Source: a virus. From it: 64,000 nt of DNA. How positions within the stretch are numbered: position 1 is the stretch's first letter; each line of letters opens with the position of its first letter. The notes under the pieces are model-generated. The model was not told where the DNA came from, searched no databases, and saw only the letters and a list, made by a program, of their open reading frames with translations. Both the position numbers and the translations under genes were made by a program. The stretch is from the IMG/VR virus record IMGVR_UViG_3300045970_000794, positions 250,001 to 314,000 of that record. The stretch is one strand, 5' to 3'. Positions 35,042-43,563 of this stretch are shown piece by piece.

Positions 35042-35551
35042 ATGCAACGAATTAAACTAACAGAAAAACAAGCTTGTTTAGTACAAGAAATCATTAAAGA
35101 AGCCGAATCATTCGAAAATAATGATAATGAAACTAGATTCAATACTCTATTTAAAGGTTATACTAATATTATTAAAAAATATGTTAATGAAATCAACGTA
35201 TTATATAATAAAGTAAGCGTTGAACCAGTGGATTTAACACCAGAAGAATTACTAGATATCTTTAATAAATGTCATGGGATTATTAAAGCATCACATAATA
35301 TTGGAATGAAGTTCGAATATAGTCTTAAAACACTATCCGATGAAGAATTTAGTCAATTTGGTGATGATTTAGATATTGAAATGGATAATATTAGAATGCT
35401 TTTATCACATAAAGCTGATGTGGTATTAGATTTTGTTAATCTTTACGATAAAGCTAAAGATAATCCAGAAGAATTCGATGCAAAACTAGTTCATCTAAAT
35501 AGTTTAGGTGAAAAATATTTCTCAGATATCAAAACAATTAATATTGATTAA
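35042..35551 (+). CDS. Hypothetical helical protein
   Basis: 169 residues, almost wholly helical and acidic. It begins MQRIKLTEKQACLVQEIIKE, a leader type common in virion-module proteins of large phages. An ATATTTATCA box lies about 15 bp upstream, so it may be a late gene. Function unknown. Confidence 0.75.
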   Translation: MQRIKLTEKQACLVQEIIKEAESFENNDNETRFNTLFKGYTNIIKKYVNEINVLYNKVSVEPVDLTPEELLDIFNKCHGIIKASHNIGMKFEYSLKTLSDEEFSQFGDDLDIEMDNIRMLLSHKADVVLDFVNLYDKAKDNPEEFDAKLVHLNSLGEKYFSDIKTINID

Positions 35552-35568
35552 AATAATCAATAAAATTC

Positions 35569-35599
35569 TTGCATATTAAATTTATTTATCTTATCTTTG
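35569..35599 (+). promoter_or_regulatory. Promoter of the YqeY-like gene
   Basis: TTG at 35569-35571, 20 bp, TATCTTTG at 35592-35599, 23 bp before the ATG. Confidence 0.86.
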
Positions 35600-35622
35600 C
35601 ACCATAATTTAAAAATTGTTTT

Positions 35623-36030
35623 ATGGGAAATCTTAAAAATACCATCATTGGCGATAGAGATATGGCTATGAAAATGCATGATGCAGCCTTAACCAGCGTT
35701 CTTAGAACACTTATTGGTGAACTTGACCGAGTAGATAAAAATCCATCCGATGATGTTGTACTTAAAACAATCTCAAAAATAGTTGATGCTAACATTGAAT
35801 TCAATATGAATGAATTCGAAACAGCTATCCTATCCCAATACCTTCCAAAAAAATTAAGTGAACTTGAAATTACTACTATAGTTAAACATCAAATCACTAC
35901 CAACCAATATACTGGTATGAAAGATATGGGTAAAATAATGAAATTCTTCCAAGATAACTACCCTAGTCAATATGATGGTAAATTAGTTAGTAACATTATT
36001 AAAACAGAACTCCTAATCCCCGCCAATTAA
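35623..36030 (+). CDS. YqeY/GatB-tail-like protein
   Basis: 135 residues, close to the usual 145-150 of YqeY. Matching features: LTSVLRTLIGELDRV, the helical middle ending ILSQYLPKKLSELEITTIV, and the C-terminal TGMKDMGKIMKFFQDNYPSQ then YDGKLVSNIIKTELL. YqeY resembles the tRNA-binding tail of GatB amidotransferase. Its last five codons lie inside a GC-rich repeat shared with the start of the next gene. Confidence 0.82.
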   Translation: MGNLKNTIIGDRDMAMKMHDAALTSVLRTLIGELDRVDKNPSDDVVLKTISKIVDANIEFNMNEFETAILSQYLPKKLSELEITTIVKHQITTNQYTGMKDMGKIMKFFQDNYPSQYDGKLVSNIIKTELLIPAN

Positions 36031-36054
36031 ATGGAGGGGCTGGGGTGGTTTTTA
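36012..36054 (+). repeat. GC-rich repeat-like element between genes
   Basis: TCCCCGCCA, AT-rich loop, TGGAGGGG followed by CTGGGGTGG, far richer in G+C than its surroundings. From memory it resembles short dispersed intergenic repeats of Flavobacteriia. It provides the stop of the YqeY-like gene. Confidence 0.5.
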
Positions 36055-36071
36055 ATTTAGCTACCAAACAC

Positions 36072-37262
36072 ATGGAATATAAAGAATTAGCATCATACGG
36101 CGATGAAAGTGTTACGAAACTATTAGATATGTATCGAAATGATAAATATAATACTAGAGTCGTATACTATAATAGTCGTGAAAAAGCAATCAAATGTAGA
36201 TTAGCCGCTTTCATTAAAGAAGATAATACATTTGAATTAGCTATATTCAAAAAAACTTGGGGTATATCCAAAATTAATGTGATTTATAGTCGAGAAGTTA
36301 AAGAAATGTCAATATTTAAATCCAAAAAAGGATATTATACCGTTAAAGGTAAATTGATTAAACCATTAATTCTTAATGATATTTGGCTAAGTAGATTCTC
36401 AAAAGAAATATTGTTATTCATTAAAGATTATATACCTTTCATTGAACTACAAGTTAAACATAATCTACTTGTTCATAAATCATTTAACTATATCATTGAA
36501 CATAAATTAACTTCATTAAAGAGAATGACCATATTTGAGTATGGTATTCCTTATTCTAGAATTAAGAAACTAATGGAAAGACCATCATTCTATGACTCAT
36601 TACCCGATTTTAAAAGAGTGCTTTATTATAATAAAGAGTATATTACCAAACTAGAAAATATTAATCTGGAAATCTTTGATAAACAACATCATTTTCATAT
36701 ATTCAGCGATGCTGCCAAAATGGCCCGATGTCTTAATGTTAAAATCAATGCATCATGGTCAATTAAAAGACTTAAAGAAGAACATGATAATTTAGCGGTT
36801 ACATTAACCGAAATAGTATTCACAGCCGATAATCGAGAATTATCTATTAGTAAAGTATATAGAGACTTCTCAATATTCGCCAACTATCGACTATTACAAA
36901 CAACTAAAGAATTAGCACTAGAAAGCCAAAAACAAAAACATTGCATAGTGACTTATTCTAACAAAGTTAATATGCATGCTTGCGGTATCTATCACATTGA
37001 TGGATATACCCTAGAATTAATAATTAGCTCAAATAAATTAGTCATTAACCAATTCAGAGGATATGGCAATGATGATGCACCCGATGAATTAAAACAATCA
37101 GTTCAACTTAAATTGGATGAATATCACCAAAAACTTAATGGTGAAAATAAAAAAATTAATGACACAATTAATATCTTTAGTAGTGACTTTGATAATCTTG
37201 AACAAGTTCAACAAATTAATATGGTTAACCTTGCTAATGATGATATATTAAATATTTTTTAA
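36072..37262 (+). CDS. PcfJ-like protein
   Basis: 396 residues from the ATG at 36072; a GTG at 36045 is the alternative. The N-terminal 270 residues are basic and unrecognised. The C-terminus has SQKQKHCIVTYSNKVNMHAC, YHIDGYTLELII and NQFRGYGND, the HC and RG-x-N arrangement of PcfJ-domain proteins from phages and conjugative elements. Function of the domain is not known. Confidence 0.8.
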   Translation: MEYKELASYGDESVTKLLDMYRNDKYNTRVVYYNSREKAIKCRLAAFIKEDNTFELAIFKKTWGISKINVIYSREVKEMSIFKSKKGYYTVKGKLIKPLILNDIWLSRFSKEILLFIKDYIPFIELQVKHNLLVHKSFNYIIEHKLTSLKRMTIFEYGIPYSRIKKLMERPSFYDSLPDFKRVLYYNKEYITKLENINLEIFDKQHHFHIFSDAAKMARCLNVKINASWSIKRLKEEHDNLAVTLTEIVFTADNRELSISKVYRDFSIFANYRLLQTTKELALESQKQKHCIVTYSNKVNMHACGIYHIDGYTLELIISSNKLVINQFRGYGNDDAPDELKQSVQLKLDEYHQKLNGENKKINDTINIFSSDFDNLEQVQQINMVNLANDDILNIF

Positions 37263-37281
37263 ACTATAAACATAAAAACAA

Positions 37282-37644
37282 ATGAAAAATTTACTCTGGA
37301 GAAAAAAAGGTCAAAGACTTTATCTTACTGAAAAAGCTGAAGAAGTTAAAGTATTAGCACCAGATGTTGTTGAAATTACTAACTTCAAAAAAGATGCTGA
37401 GGGAAATTCAATTAATGTTATTGATAAAGTATACATATTAAAAGTTGAAGAAGCTCGTAGCTACCATTATAACTACAAATTCAATAAAAATGATGACGAT
37501 GCAATCAACATCCATAACACAAATATGTTGGCCGAATCAGTTGAAGCTATACCATCAAAATATAAAATAATAAACCCAACAGCTAAATTAACTATTGAAG
37601 AACCTTCTTTCAATATCAGCGAAAATTTAACTAAAAGCAATTAA
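37282..37644 (+). CDS. Hypothetical protein
   Basis: 120 residues, beta-rich N-terminus (GQRLYLTEKAEEVKVLAPDV) and a Ser/Asn-rich tail. Spaced 19 bp from the PcfJ-like gene and likely in the same transcript. Not recognised. Confidence 0.74.
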   Translation: MKNLLWRKKGQRLYLTEKAEEVKVLAPDVVEITNFKKDAEGNSINVIDKVYILKVEEARSYHYNYKFNKNDDDAINIHNTNMLAESVEAIPSKYKIINPTAKLTIEEPSFNISENLTKSN

Positions 37645-37679
37645 TTCTAACAATAACAATTAATAAAAACAACAAAATT

Positions 37680-37961
37680 ATGCCAAACGTAAGAGAAGAT
37701 TATTACGAAACAAATTCCATTGCCTCTGGTAGAGCAAGCTATAGCTGCGAATGCTGCGGTGGTACAATTAAAAAAGGTGACCCATCTGATGTCCATAAAT
37801 TCTACCCAGAATTCGATTCACGCAGAACTCACCCTAAATGTTCCAAAAAATTCTTAGATGGATTTTATTGCCCAGAATGCGGGCAATGGTGCGAAAAACT
37901 TATAGAACATAATGGCGGCGAATTCTGTCAAGAATGCTTTGATGAAGTATCAAAATATTAA
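37680..37961 (+). CDS. Zinc-finger protein with three CxxC clusters
   Basis: 93 residues containing CECCGGTIKKGD, a His/Cys segment THPKC, YCPECGQWC and FCQECFDEV. The spacing suggests two zinc sites of treble-clef or ribbon type. DNA-, RNA- or protein-binding cannot be told apart. It is two bases from the next gene. Confidence 0.78.
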   Translation: MPNVREDYYETNSIASGRASYSCECCGGTIKKGDPSDVHKFYPEFDSRRTHPKCSKKFLDGFYCPECGQWCEKLIEHNGGEFCQECFDEVSKY

Positions 37962-37963
37962 TT

Positions 37964-38320
37964 ATGAGCGGAGGACGATATACCAAAAAAATACCACCAT
38001 ACGTTTATTTCGTTGGTGAAGATGGTAATTGGATTCAAGGCCCCTATGTTAATCCCCCTAAACGTGATGACTATCGGAAATTTAAGGTTTTCGAAATATC
38101 ATCACATATGGGGGTTGAGATAGTTAAAGCCGATGACCAATTTATTGACCTAGTGTTTAACTCAATCATAACTAAACTGGAAACAGAGGATAAACTTATC
38201 ACCGAAGCTATCGGTGATATAATCGTAATAGCTAAATTGAATGATTACGAAACAGCAATAGAATTAATTAAAAAACAATTTATTGTTATTGATAAACAAG
38301 ATATACACAATGGAAAATAA
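37964..38320 (+). CDS. Hypothetical protein
   Basis: 118 residues. N-terminus with aromatic and Pro residues (KKIPPYVYFVGEDGNWIQGP), C-terminus helical. Its stop overlaps the start of the next gene by 11 bases. Confidence 0.74.
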   Translation: MSGGRYTKKIPPYVYFVGEDGNWIQGPYVNPPKRDDYRKFKVFEISSHMGVEIVKADDQFIDLVFNSIITKLETEDKLITEAIGDIIVIAKLNDYETAIELIKKQFIVIDKQDIHNGK

Positions 38321-38510
38321 CGAAATACTCAAAACTTCAGATGTGTGGCAAAAAGAATACCCACATATCACAGTTCTCGACTCAGATGGTTGGGATAGGA
38401 AAAATTATCAATACTCTTGGTTCGAAGAAAAAATAACCTATGCGGAATATACTAATAGACTAATGATGTCAACTTGTATGGGATTTAACCCAGAAATGAA
38501 ACAGCAATAA
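38310..38510 (+). CDS. Small conserved phage protein (GWDR motif)
   Basis: 66 residues from the ATG at 38310 (MENNEILKTSDVWQKEYPHI). The SDGWDRKNYQYSWFEEKITY and NRLMMSTCM segments are a pattern I associate with small conserved phage proteins, with no known function. Last gene of the plus-strand run. Confidence 0.74.
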   Translation: MENNEILKTSDVWQKEYPHITVLDSDGWDRKNYQYSWFEEKITYAEYTNRLMMSTCMGFNPEMKQQ

Positions 38511-38648
38511 TCCCCATGAGGAAAATTTTCCCAAAAAAATTTTTTGTCATCCAGAAAAAATAAAAAAATAGGGTCGATATATAGGCAAAAACACTATACC
38601 CCAAAATTTCTAAAAAAATTTTTCCGAGGGTCCGACCCCCAACCTTAC

Positions 38649-38712
38649 GGGCGTGGGAGGGGGGGTGTAAAAGGGGGGATACGGGAGGTAGGGGTAACGG
38701 AGGGGAGGGGGG
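38649..38712 (+). other. G-run-rich island, possible G-quadruplex
   Basis: In a 64-base stretch the plus strand has runs of 7, 6, 6 and several of 3-4 G residues with 1-7 base gaps, in a genome near 30% G+C. It lies in the 273-bp gap between the GWDR gene and an HNH gene. A short open frame across it (38544-38756) reads a Gly/Arg-rich peptide that I do not accept as a gene. Confidence 0.8.
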
Positions 38713-38783
38713 TATATTTATTTTTAATATACTCTTTACTTTTTAATTTTTATTAGTATTTATAATATATAAATTAATATATT

Positions 38784-39401
38784 ATGGAGAATAAGATAAA
38801 GAAAAAATTAAAGAGAAGAGGAAATAAATTATATCAAACATATTTTTTTAATCCTGACAATATCATCAATGAAATTATCAATCAAATTGATAATAATGAA
38901 ATAATTAATGAAAATAATTGTGAAACTGTTTTTAATATTAGTGATAAAAATATTCCATTAGTATATGAATTGATTTCTTATTATCCTAAAAAGTTAAAAG
39001 AATTAAAATATATAAATGATGAAACGATAAATGAATTGTATAAAGTATATGGTGAAACTATATCAATAATAAAAGAGAATAGAGATGGTCGAACAAATGT
39101 ACGTGGTAAAATAACTAATAGTGCATTGTCACGAGCAAAGTTATATAATTTACCATGTGATATTATAAGTGAAGATATTATTTTAGTACGGACTTGTAAA
39201 TATTTAAACATACCAATTCAATACGGAAATTCATCATCAGCAAATAATTCACCTTCAATAGATAAAATAAATCCAAATTTAGGTTATGTAAAAGGTAATA
39301 TTGAAATAATATCAATGTTAGCTAACAATATGAAGAGTTCAGCAACTATTGAAGAGTTATTAACTTTTTCAAAGAACGTATTAAAAATTTATCAAAGATA
39401 A
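38784..39401 (+). CDS. HNH-type endonuclease-like protein
   Basis: 205 residues. The C-terminal PSIDKINPNLGYVKGNIEII and ANNMKSSAT is a pattern of the phage HNH family that reads S-x-D-R/K-I then GY-x-K-G/D-N. Very high A+T content and isolation between the G-rich island and a promoter suggest a mobile homing gene. A GTATTTATAA box lies about 20 bp upstream. Confidence 0.75.
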   Translation: MENKIKKKLKRRGNKLYQTYFFNPDNIINEIINQIDNNEIINENNCETVFNISDKNIPLVYELISYYPKKLKELKYINDETINELYKVYGETISIIKENRDGRTNVRGKITNSALSRAKLYNLPCDIISEDIILVRTCKYLNIPIQYGNSSSANNSPSIDKINPNLGYVKGNIEIISMLANNMKSSATIEELLTFSKNVLKIYQR

Positions 39402-39476
39402 AAAGCTAAAAATATAATAATTATTGCAAATAGACTTAATAACAGTTTAAGGTTAAATTTTTCAATATTATTCATG
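39393..39476 (-). CDS. 27-residue membrane peptide
   Basis: MNNIEKFNLK followed by one hydrophobic helix (LLLSLFAIIIIFLAFYL). Too short for usual gene calling, but it lies behind a typical promoter (minus-strand TACCTTTG near 39510) with the conserved leader. It overlaps the HNH gene end. Confidence 0.5.
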
Positions 39477-39563
39477 ATAATAATTTTTAATTAATATGTT
39501 ACAAAGGTAATAAAAATAAAGTTACCAAACAAATTATTCAGTAACTTTATTTAATATATTAAT

Positions 39564-39908
39564 TTAAGCAATCATTGATTTTCGTTTAACTAATCTACTT
39601 TCAACCACATCGAATGCTTTAGTTTTATGAACGTCTTCGCTAACTTCATCGATAGAAAGGATAGCAATTAAAGATTTTTTAACTAGAGGACTTTCAACCA
39701 CATCAAATGCTTTAGTACTTTGTTTATCGGCACTACATTCATCGATAGAAAGGATAGCCACATCGATATTGGTGCTGGGATTAATCGAAGGCAAAGCGGT
39801 ATCGTAGCTGAATGATACGAAAGTATCATCATTAGATGTTTGTACTTGTGCATTAGCACAGAAAGTTAGAGTAAATAAGCAAATTGCGAACATGATTAAG
39901 TTTTTCAT
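39564..39908 (-). CDS. Secreted protein with internal tandem repeat
   Basis: 114 residues. Signal peptide MKNLIMFAICLFTLTFCANA, cleavage before QVQ. The mature protein contains two near-identical units of about 31 residues (IAILSIDEVSEDVHKTKAFD, then VVES-x-LVK, and the earlier VAILSIDECSADKQSTKAFD copy). Probably periplasmic. Promoter at 39940-39970. Confidence 0.75.
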   Translation of the reverse strand: MKNLIMFAICLFTLTFCANAQVQTSNDDTFVSFSYDTALPSINPSTNIDVAILSIDECSADKQSTKAFDVVESPLVKKSLIAILSIDEVSEDVHKTKAFDVVESRLVKRKSMIA

Positions 39909-39939
39909 AATTTTAAAATTTTAGGTTAATAATATAATA

Positions 39940-39970
39940 CAAAGGTAAATAAAATAAATGAGAAAAACAA
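39940..39970 (-). promoter_or_regulatory. Class A promoter of the secreted repeat protein
   Basis: Minus strand TTG (39970-39968), 20 bp, TACCTTTG (39947-39940), preceded by the conserved AATATATTAAATAAT element. A representative of the repeated class A promoters of this region. Confidence 0.82.
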
Positions 39971-39973
39971 ATA

Positions 39974-40312
39974 TTATTTAATATATTTTGCTAAATAATT
40001 ACGATAATTTTGTCTATATTTTTTATAGTATTGTTTTTTAATAATATTAAGATTATAACCAATGGATTCCAATTCATTTTTTAAATCATTATATTCGGTT
40101 TCAGTAGCTAATTTGGATATTGAAACGCAATGCAAATACATTGCTTCAGAGTGTTGTCCGTTATGCATATATGATAATATATTACCACGACTTGATTCTA
40201 TTTCATAAGGGAATAAAGCAATAATATCACCTTCTTTAAATTTTCTGAAAATTACATCAGTTTTATTAATATCTTTTTTAAACGGGAATAAAGTAATATT
40301 ATCTTTTTTCAT
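39974..40312 (-). CDS. Hypothetical protein
   Basis: 112 residues, beta-rich first half (VIFRKFKEGDIIALFPYEIE) and basic Tyr-rich end (YYKKYRQNYRNYLAKYIK). Its last four codons and stop are part of the conserved element of the next promoter. Own class A promoter near 40347. Confidence 0.72.
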   Translation of the reverse strand: MKKDNITLFPFKKDINKTDVIFRKFKEGDIIALFPYEIESSRGNILSYMHNGQHSEAMYLHCVSISKLATETEYNDLKNELESIGYNLNIIKKQYYKKYRQNYRNYLAKYIK

Positions 40313-40394
40313 GGTGTTTTGGTTTTAGTATTGATTAATATAATGCAAAGGTAATATAAATAATTGAGAAAAACAAATATTATTTAATATATTT

Positions 40395-40589
40395 TTAAAT
40401 ATAATATTTATCAGCTGTAAATTGTTTATCAAAAACGACCATACTATTTGATTTTGAAGGGTATTTATTAACTAAATTAATAGCTTCATCACGTGTTAAG
40501 CCTCTTCTTATTATTTCACGTCTTCTTGAAACTCTGAACACTTTATATACTTTATAAGTTCCAATGTATTTTTTTTCAATTGTTTTCAT
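40395..40589 (-). CDS. Small basic protein
   Basis: 64 residues, basic (VFRVSRRREIIRRGLTRDEA), predicted mixed beta/helix. Own class A promoter near 40622. Possibly nucleic-acid binding by charge alone. Confidence 0.68.
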   Translation of the reverse strand: MKTIEKKYIGTYKVYKVFRVSRRREIIRRGLTRDEAINLVNKYPSKSNSMVVFDKQFTADKYYI

Positions 40590-40750
40590 AGTGGTTTGTT
40601 TTAGTATTGATTAATATAAGACAAAGGTAATATAAATAATTGACAAAAACAAATATTATTTAATATATTTTTATTTTTATTTTATATTGCTTGGTATCAT
40701 TGTATTATAGAGAAAAGATGAAAATAAATTGAAAATAATTGCATTTTTAT

Positions 40751-40781
40751 TTGGTAGATTAAAATAATTGTTGTAGATTTG
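40751..40781 (+). promoter_or_regulatory. Class B promoter
   Basis: AAAATAATT, then TTTTTATTTGGTAG with TTG at 40751-40753, 20 bp, TAGATTTG at 40774-40781. Same upstream sequence as the promoters of the ncRNA candidates at 50771 and 52928. Confidence 0.8.
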
Positions 40782-40822
40782 CAATATCAAATTAATCAAT
40801 TTAACCACTAAAACATATTATT

Positions 40823-41395
40823 ATGAAAAACGTAGAAATTCAAATTATCGCTTCTGACAATGCAACTAGAGTTATTAACACTTTAAAAAATGCAGTTAGA
40901 AAATCACCTACAGGCGTTTCAATGATTAGCATTAGAAATTATACTAATAGTTACAATGAAATTAGTAACTCACGTATTAACATTGGTGCAAGTTACGAGA
41001 ATGCAAAACAAAAAGATATTAACTTTTTGAAAGCCCTTGACATCACTACATTAGAGAATAGAAAATCTGACGTTGTTACTTTAGAAATGGCAAGAATTGA
41101 ATTAATCAAATCTTTTGAAACACCCGATAAAAATCGTTCTAATGGTCAAATCGATGCTTATACTCATATTGTAAGCGGTTTAAAAGTACATAATGAAACT
41201 TCTAGGGTATATATTTATGGTTTGAGAGTAGCAAAGGAAGTTATTGTAAAAGGTGAATATCCAGTAGTGAATAGCAAACCACTTACTATTGCAAAAAATG
41301 AATTGAGAAAATTGTTAAAAACTAATGAATTTGTAAATTTTGCAATTGATATGACTGAAAGTATTCGTGCAAATGGTGAAGAGTTAACATTCTAA
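40823..41395 (+). CDS. Hypothetical protein with class B promoter
   Basis: 190 residues, mixed fold, no motif recognised. It is the largest plus-strand gene within the minus-strand small-gene region and is followed by a strong terminator, so it stands alone. Confidence 0.78.
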   Translation: MKNVEIQIIASDNATRVINTLKNAVRKSPTGVSMISIRNYTNSYNEISNSRINIGASYENAKQKDINFLKALDITTLENRKSDVVTLEMARIELIKSFETPDKNRSNGQIDAYTHIVSGLKVHNETSRVYIYGLRVAKEVIVKGEYPVVNSKPLTIAKNELRKLLKTNEFVNFAIDMTESIRANGEELTF

Positions 41396-41411
41396 GCTAA
41401 TCAACTAAAAT

Positions 41412-41444
41412 TAAAAGGGGTGAATTTATTCACTCCTTTTTTTT
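41412..41444 (+). terminator. Terminator
   Basis: AAGGGGTGAA, loop, TTCACTCCTT followed by T8. The following 175 bp up to the next promoter contain no gene I can support. Confidence 0.85.
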
Positions 41445-41621
41445 GTTCTTATAAATTTAAGCTATTAATTAAATAGGTAATAATATAAATTAGGCTTCAT
41501 TAGATAAGCTATAAACGACTTTAATAATGTTTTAATATTTGGATATAGTTTGGATATTGGAGTGCCTTAAATCGCTTTAAAATGCTTAATGAAAATAATT
41601 ATAAAATATATTAAATAATAT

Positions 41622-41652
41622 TTGGAATTATAGATTTTAATTTGTACCTTTG
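41622..41652 (+). promoter_or_regulatory. Class A promoter on the plus strand
   Basis: AATATATTAAATAATATTTG carries the TTG (41622-41624), then 20 bp, TACCTTTG (41645-41652) and the conserved leader TATATTAACCAAT. Confidence 0.83.
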
Positions 41653-41682
41653 CATTATATTAACCAATAAACCTTTTATATT

Positions 41683-41958
41683 ATGGAAACTACATTGAAT
41701 ATGAATGAACACAAATTTTATGTCTTAACTGATGATACTGGTAAAATAGTTGCTATCATTAGGACTGAAAGTATTCCACCATTTTGGAATAAGATTGAAC
41801 AAGCTATTAGAGAAGACCTTTGTTTAGAAAAGGATGTTAAAGTTAAATTAGTATCTAGTATTAGTCAGAATGAGAATACAACTATTTTCATTGATATTGA
41901 ATTTGGTGGTGGTATATGGGTTGGTAGTTATGAGTTAACGCAAACGGCGGTATATTAA
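41683..41958 (+). CDS. Hypothetical protein
   Basis: 91 residues, alternating strands (FYVLTDDTGKIVAIIRTESI; FGGGIWVGSYELTQTAVY). Soluble, small and acidic. Own class A promoter and terminator. Confidence 0.73.
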   Translation: METTLNMNEHKFYVLTDDTGKIVAIIRTESIPPFWNKIEQAIREDLCLEKDVKVKLVSSISQNENTTIFIDIEFGGGIWVGSYELTQTAVY

Positions 41959-41964
41959 ACAAAG

Positions 41965-41995
41965 AAACCCAGTAGAGATACTGGGTTTTTTTTTG
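41965..41995 (+). terminator. Terminator
   Basis: AAACCCAGTA, GAGA loop, TACTGGGTTT, followed by a T tract. Confidence 0.87.
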
Positions 41996-42027
41996 GTATG
42001 ATACACAATTTAAAAGATACACAATTT

Positions 42028-42043
42028 ATACACAAATGTGTAC
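42028..42043. repeat. 16-bp TACACA/TGTGTA palindrome, copy 1
   Basis: ATACACAAATGTGTAC. Two half sites (ATACACAATTT) lie just upstream. One of five copies in the window. Confidence 0.65.
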
Positions 42044-42099
42044 TTTCTGAAAAATATTAGTATTTATTAGTAAATAATATATTATTAATATTTTAATTT

Positions 42100-42738
42100 A
42101 TGCCATATAAAGATAAAGATAAAGAAAAACAATACCAAAAGGAATACAGAGAAAAGAATAAAGAATATTTCGAAGAATATCGAAAAATACATAAATATAA
42201 AAATAATAAATCGTATCAGGAATATAGTGAAAATAATAAAGAATCGTCCAAAAAATATTATAAAACTAAGGATAAAATTGTATTACAAAAAAAAGAATAT
42301 TATGAAAATAATAAAGAAAAATTAAAGCAATCTCAAAAGGAATGGCGAGAAAATAATAAAGATTATACGAATAAAATTGCTCGTAATAAATATAAAACAG
42401 ACCCATTATTTAAACTTAAACGAAGTATAAGGCGTATAATTGCTTTCAGTCTTAAAAATAAAGGACTCAAAAAAACCAGTAGAGCACACCTTATTTTAGG
42501 CTGTTCTTTTAATGATTTTAAAACTCATATTGAATCGAAATTTGAATATTGGATGACTTGGGATAACTATGGTTTATATAACGGTACGTTAAATTATGGA
42601 TGGGATATTGACCACATTATACCATTAGCAACGGCAATAAATGAAGATGAAGTGATTAGATTAAATCATTATACTAATTTGCGACCATTATGTAGTCATA
42701 TTAATCGGGTAATAAAACGTAATAAAATTGTGTATTAG
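42100..42738 (+). CDS. HNH homing endonuclease-like protein
   Basis: 212 residues, paralogue of the gene at 2761. Lys/Glu/Asn/Tyr-rich N-terminal half, then ILGCSFNDFKTHIESKFEYW, WDIDHIIPLATA and LNHYTNLRPLCSHINR with the HNH residues. It overlaps the convergent 69-residue gene by four bases. Probably mobile. Confidence 0.88.
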   Translation: MPYKDKDKEKQYQKEYREKNKEYFEEYRKIHKYKNNKSYQEYSENNKESSKKYYKTKDKIVLQKKEYYENNKEKLKQSQKEWRENNKDYTNKIARNKYKTDPLFKLKRSIRRIIAFSLKNKGLKKTSRAHLILGCSFNDFKTHIESKFEYWMTWDNYGLYNGTLNYGWDIDHIIPLATAINEDEVIRLNHYTNLRPLCSHINRVIKRNKIVY

Positions 42739-42944
42739 GTATAGCGTTTACTAACTTCCTCCACGTATTTAATAACCATTTGAGAATGTTCTGTGGCTTT
42801 TTTCACGTAGTCGACATTAGGGTAATAGATTTTTCTATTAGGGTAGTTTTTCTTAACGAATTCAATAAGTTCCATAAGAACATCATTAGTATTATCGAGA
42901 GCGGTAAGAATGAGTTCACGTTCATCTATTTCTAATTGATTCAT
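42735..42944 (-). CDS. Small hypothetical protein under operator-type promoter
   Basis: 69 residues, helical and acidic (LILTALDNTNDVLMELIEFV). Of interest because its promoter carries the same inverted repeat as the promoter of the OmpA-fused binding protein; it could be the regulator or share its regulator (inference). Confidence 0.72.
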   Translation of the reverse strand: MNQLEIDERELILTALDNTNDVLMELIEFVKKNYPNRKIYYPNVDYVKKATEHSQMVIKYVEEVSKRYT

Positions 42945-42968
42945 AAGATTATTGGTTAAAGGTTAATG

Positions 42969-42999
42969 CAAAGATAAGGATAATATTTCTATTATCCAA
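42969..42999 (-). promoter_or_regulatory. Promoter with embedded operator-like inverted repeat
   Basis: Minus strand TTG (42999-42997), 20 bp, TATCTTTG (42976-42969). The spacer is the inverted repeat GGATAATAGAAATATTATCC in the same register as the one at 29984-30003. Confidence 0.82.
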
Positions 43000-43011
43000 A
43001 TTTTTTTGCAT

Positions 43012-43404
43012 TTATTTTAATTGGTTATAAAAAATACCTTTTTCAGCATTTTCAAGGTCTTTACCAGTTGCTCCACGAAACCAAGCATCCCAATAAGTTC
43101 TTTGACAACTAGAATCCATTAAACGACCAATAATGATTTCTCTAATGTTTTCTTTATATGCTTGCATATCGCTTAATAAGTGGTCTGCAATGTCTTCATT
43201 TGATAACATAATATTTTTTACTGTAACATCTTTATTTAGTTTTAAAAATGTTTCCTCATACTTAGCTTTAGCTTCTTCTAATGTTTTAGCATCCACAATA
43301 CACCATTCTTCGGAGTTAAAAGAAGCTTCTTCAACTGTATTGTACTGTGTTAATGTTTCACACTTACAATCATCATCAATATCATATCCTAATATAAATT
43401 TCAT
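43012..43404 (-). CDS. Hypothetical protein
   Basis: 130 residues from the ATG at 43404; the upstream extension overlaps the promoter. Acidic, with an early CKCETLTQYNTVEEASF segment and a C-terminal TYWDAWFRGATGKDLENAEK. Not recognised. Promoter at 43435-43465. Confidence 0.76.
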   Translation of the reverse strand: MKFILGYDIDDDCKCETLTQYNTVEEASFNSEEWCIVDAKTLEEAKAKYEETFLKLNKDVTVKNIMLSNEDIADHLLSDMQAYKENIREIIIGRLMDSSCQRTYWDAWFRGATGKDLENAEKGIFYNQLK

Positions 43405-43500
43405 AGCAGTAAGTTTTAATTGGTTAATACTTTGCAAAGATACTACAAATAATCCACATTACCAAATATTATTTAATATATTTTATTCCAGTAAATGGGG

Positions 43501-43533
43501 AAAGGCTGTCCCCCACTACAAGGACAGCCCTTT
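43501..43533 (-). terminator. Terminator hairpin
   Basis: AAAGGCTGTCC, loop CCCACTACAA, GGACAGCCCTTT, downstream of the gene starting at 44109. Confidence 0.75.
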
Positions 43534-43563
43534 AACAAAATAATCAACCTTAAAAATAATCAC

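Noticed and set aside
38544-38756. 70-codon open frame across the G-rich island
   Set aside because: Gly/Arg-rich product dictated by G runs, no promoter or neighbour coupling, no protein-like pattern.
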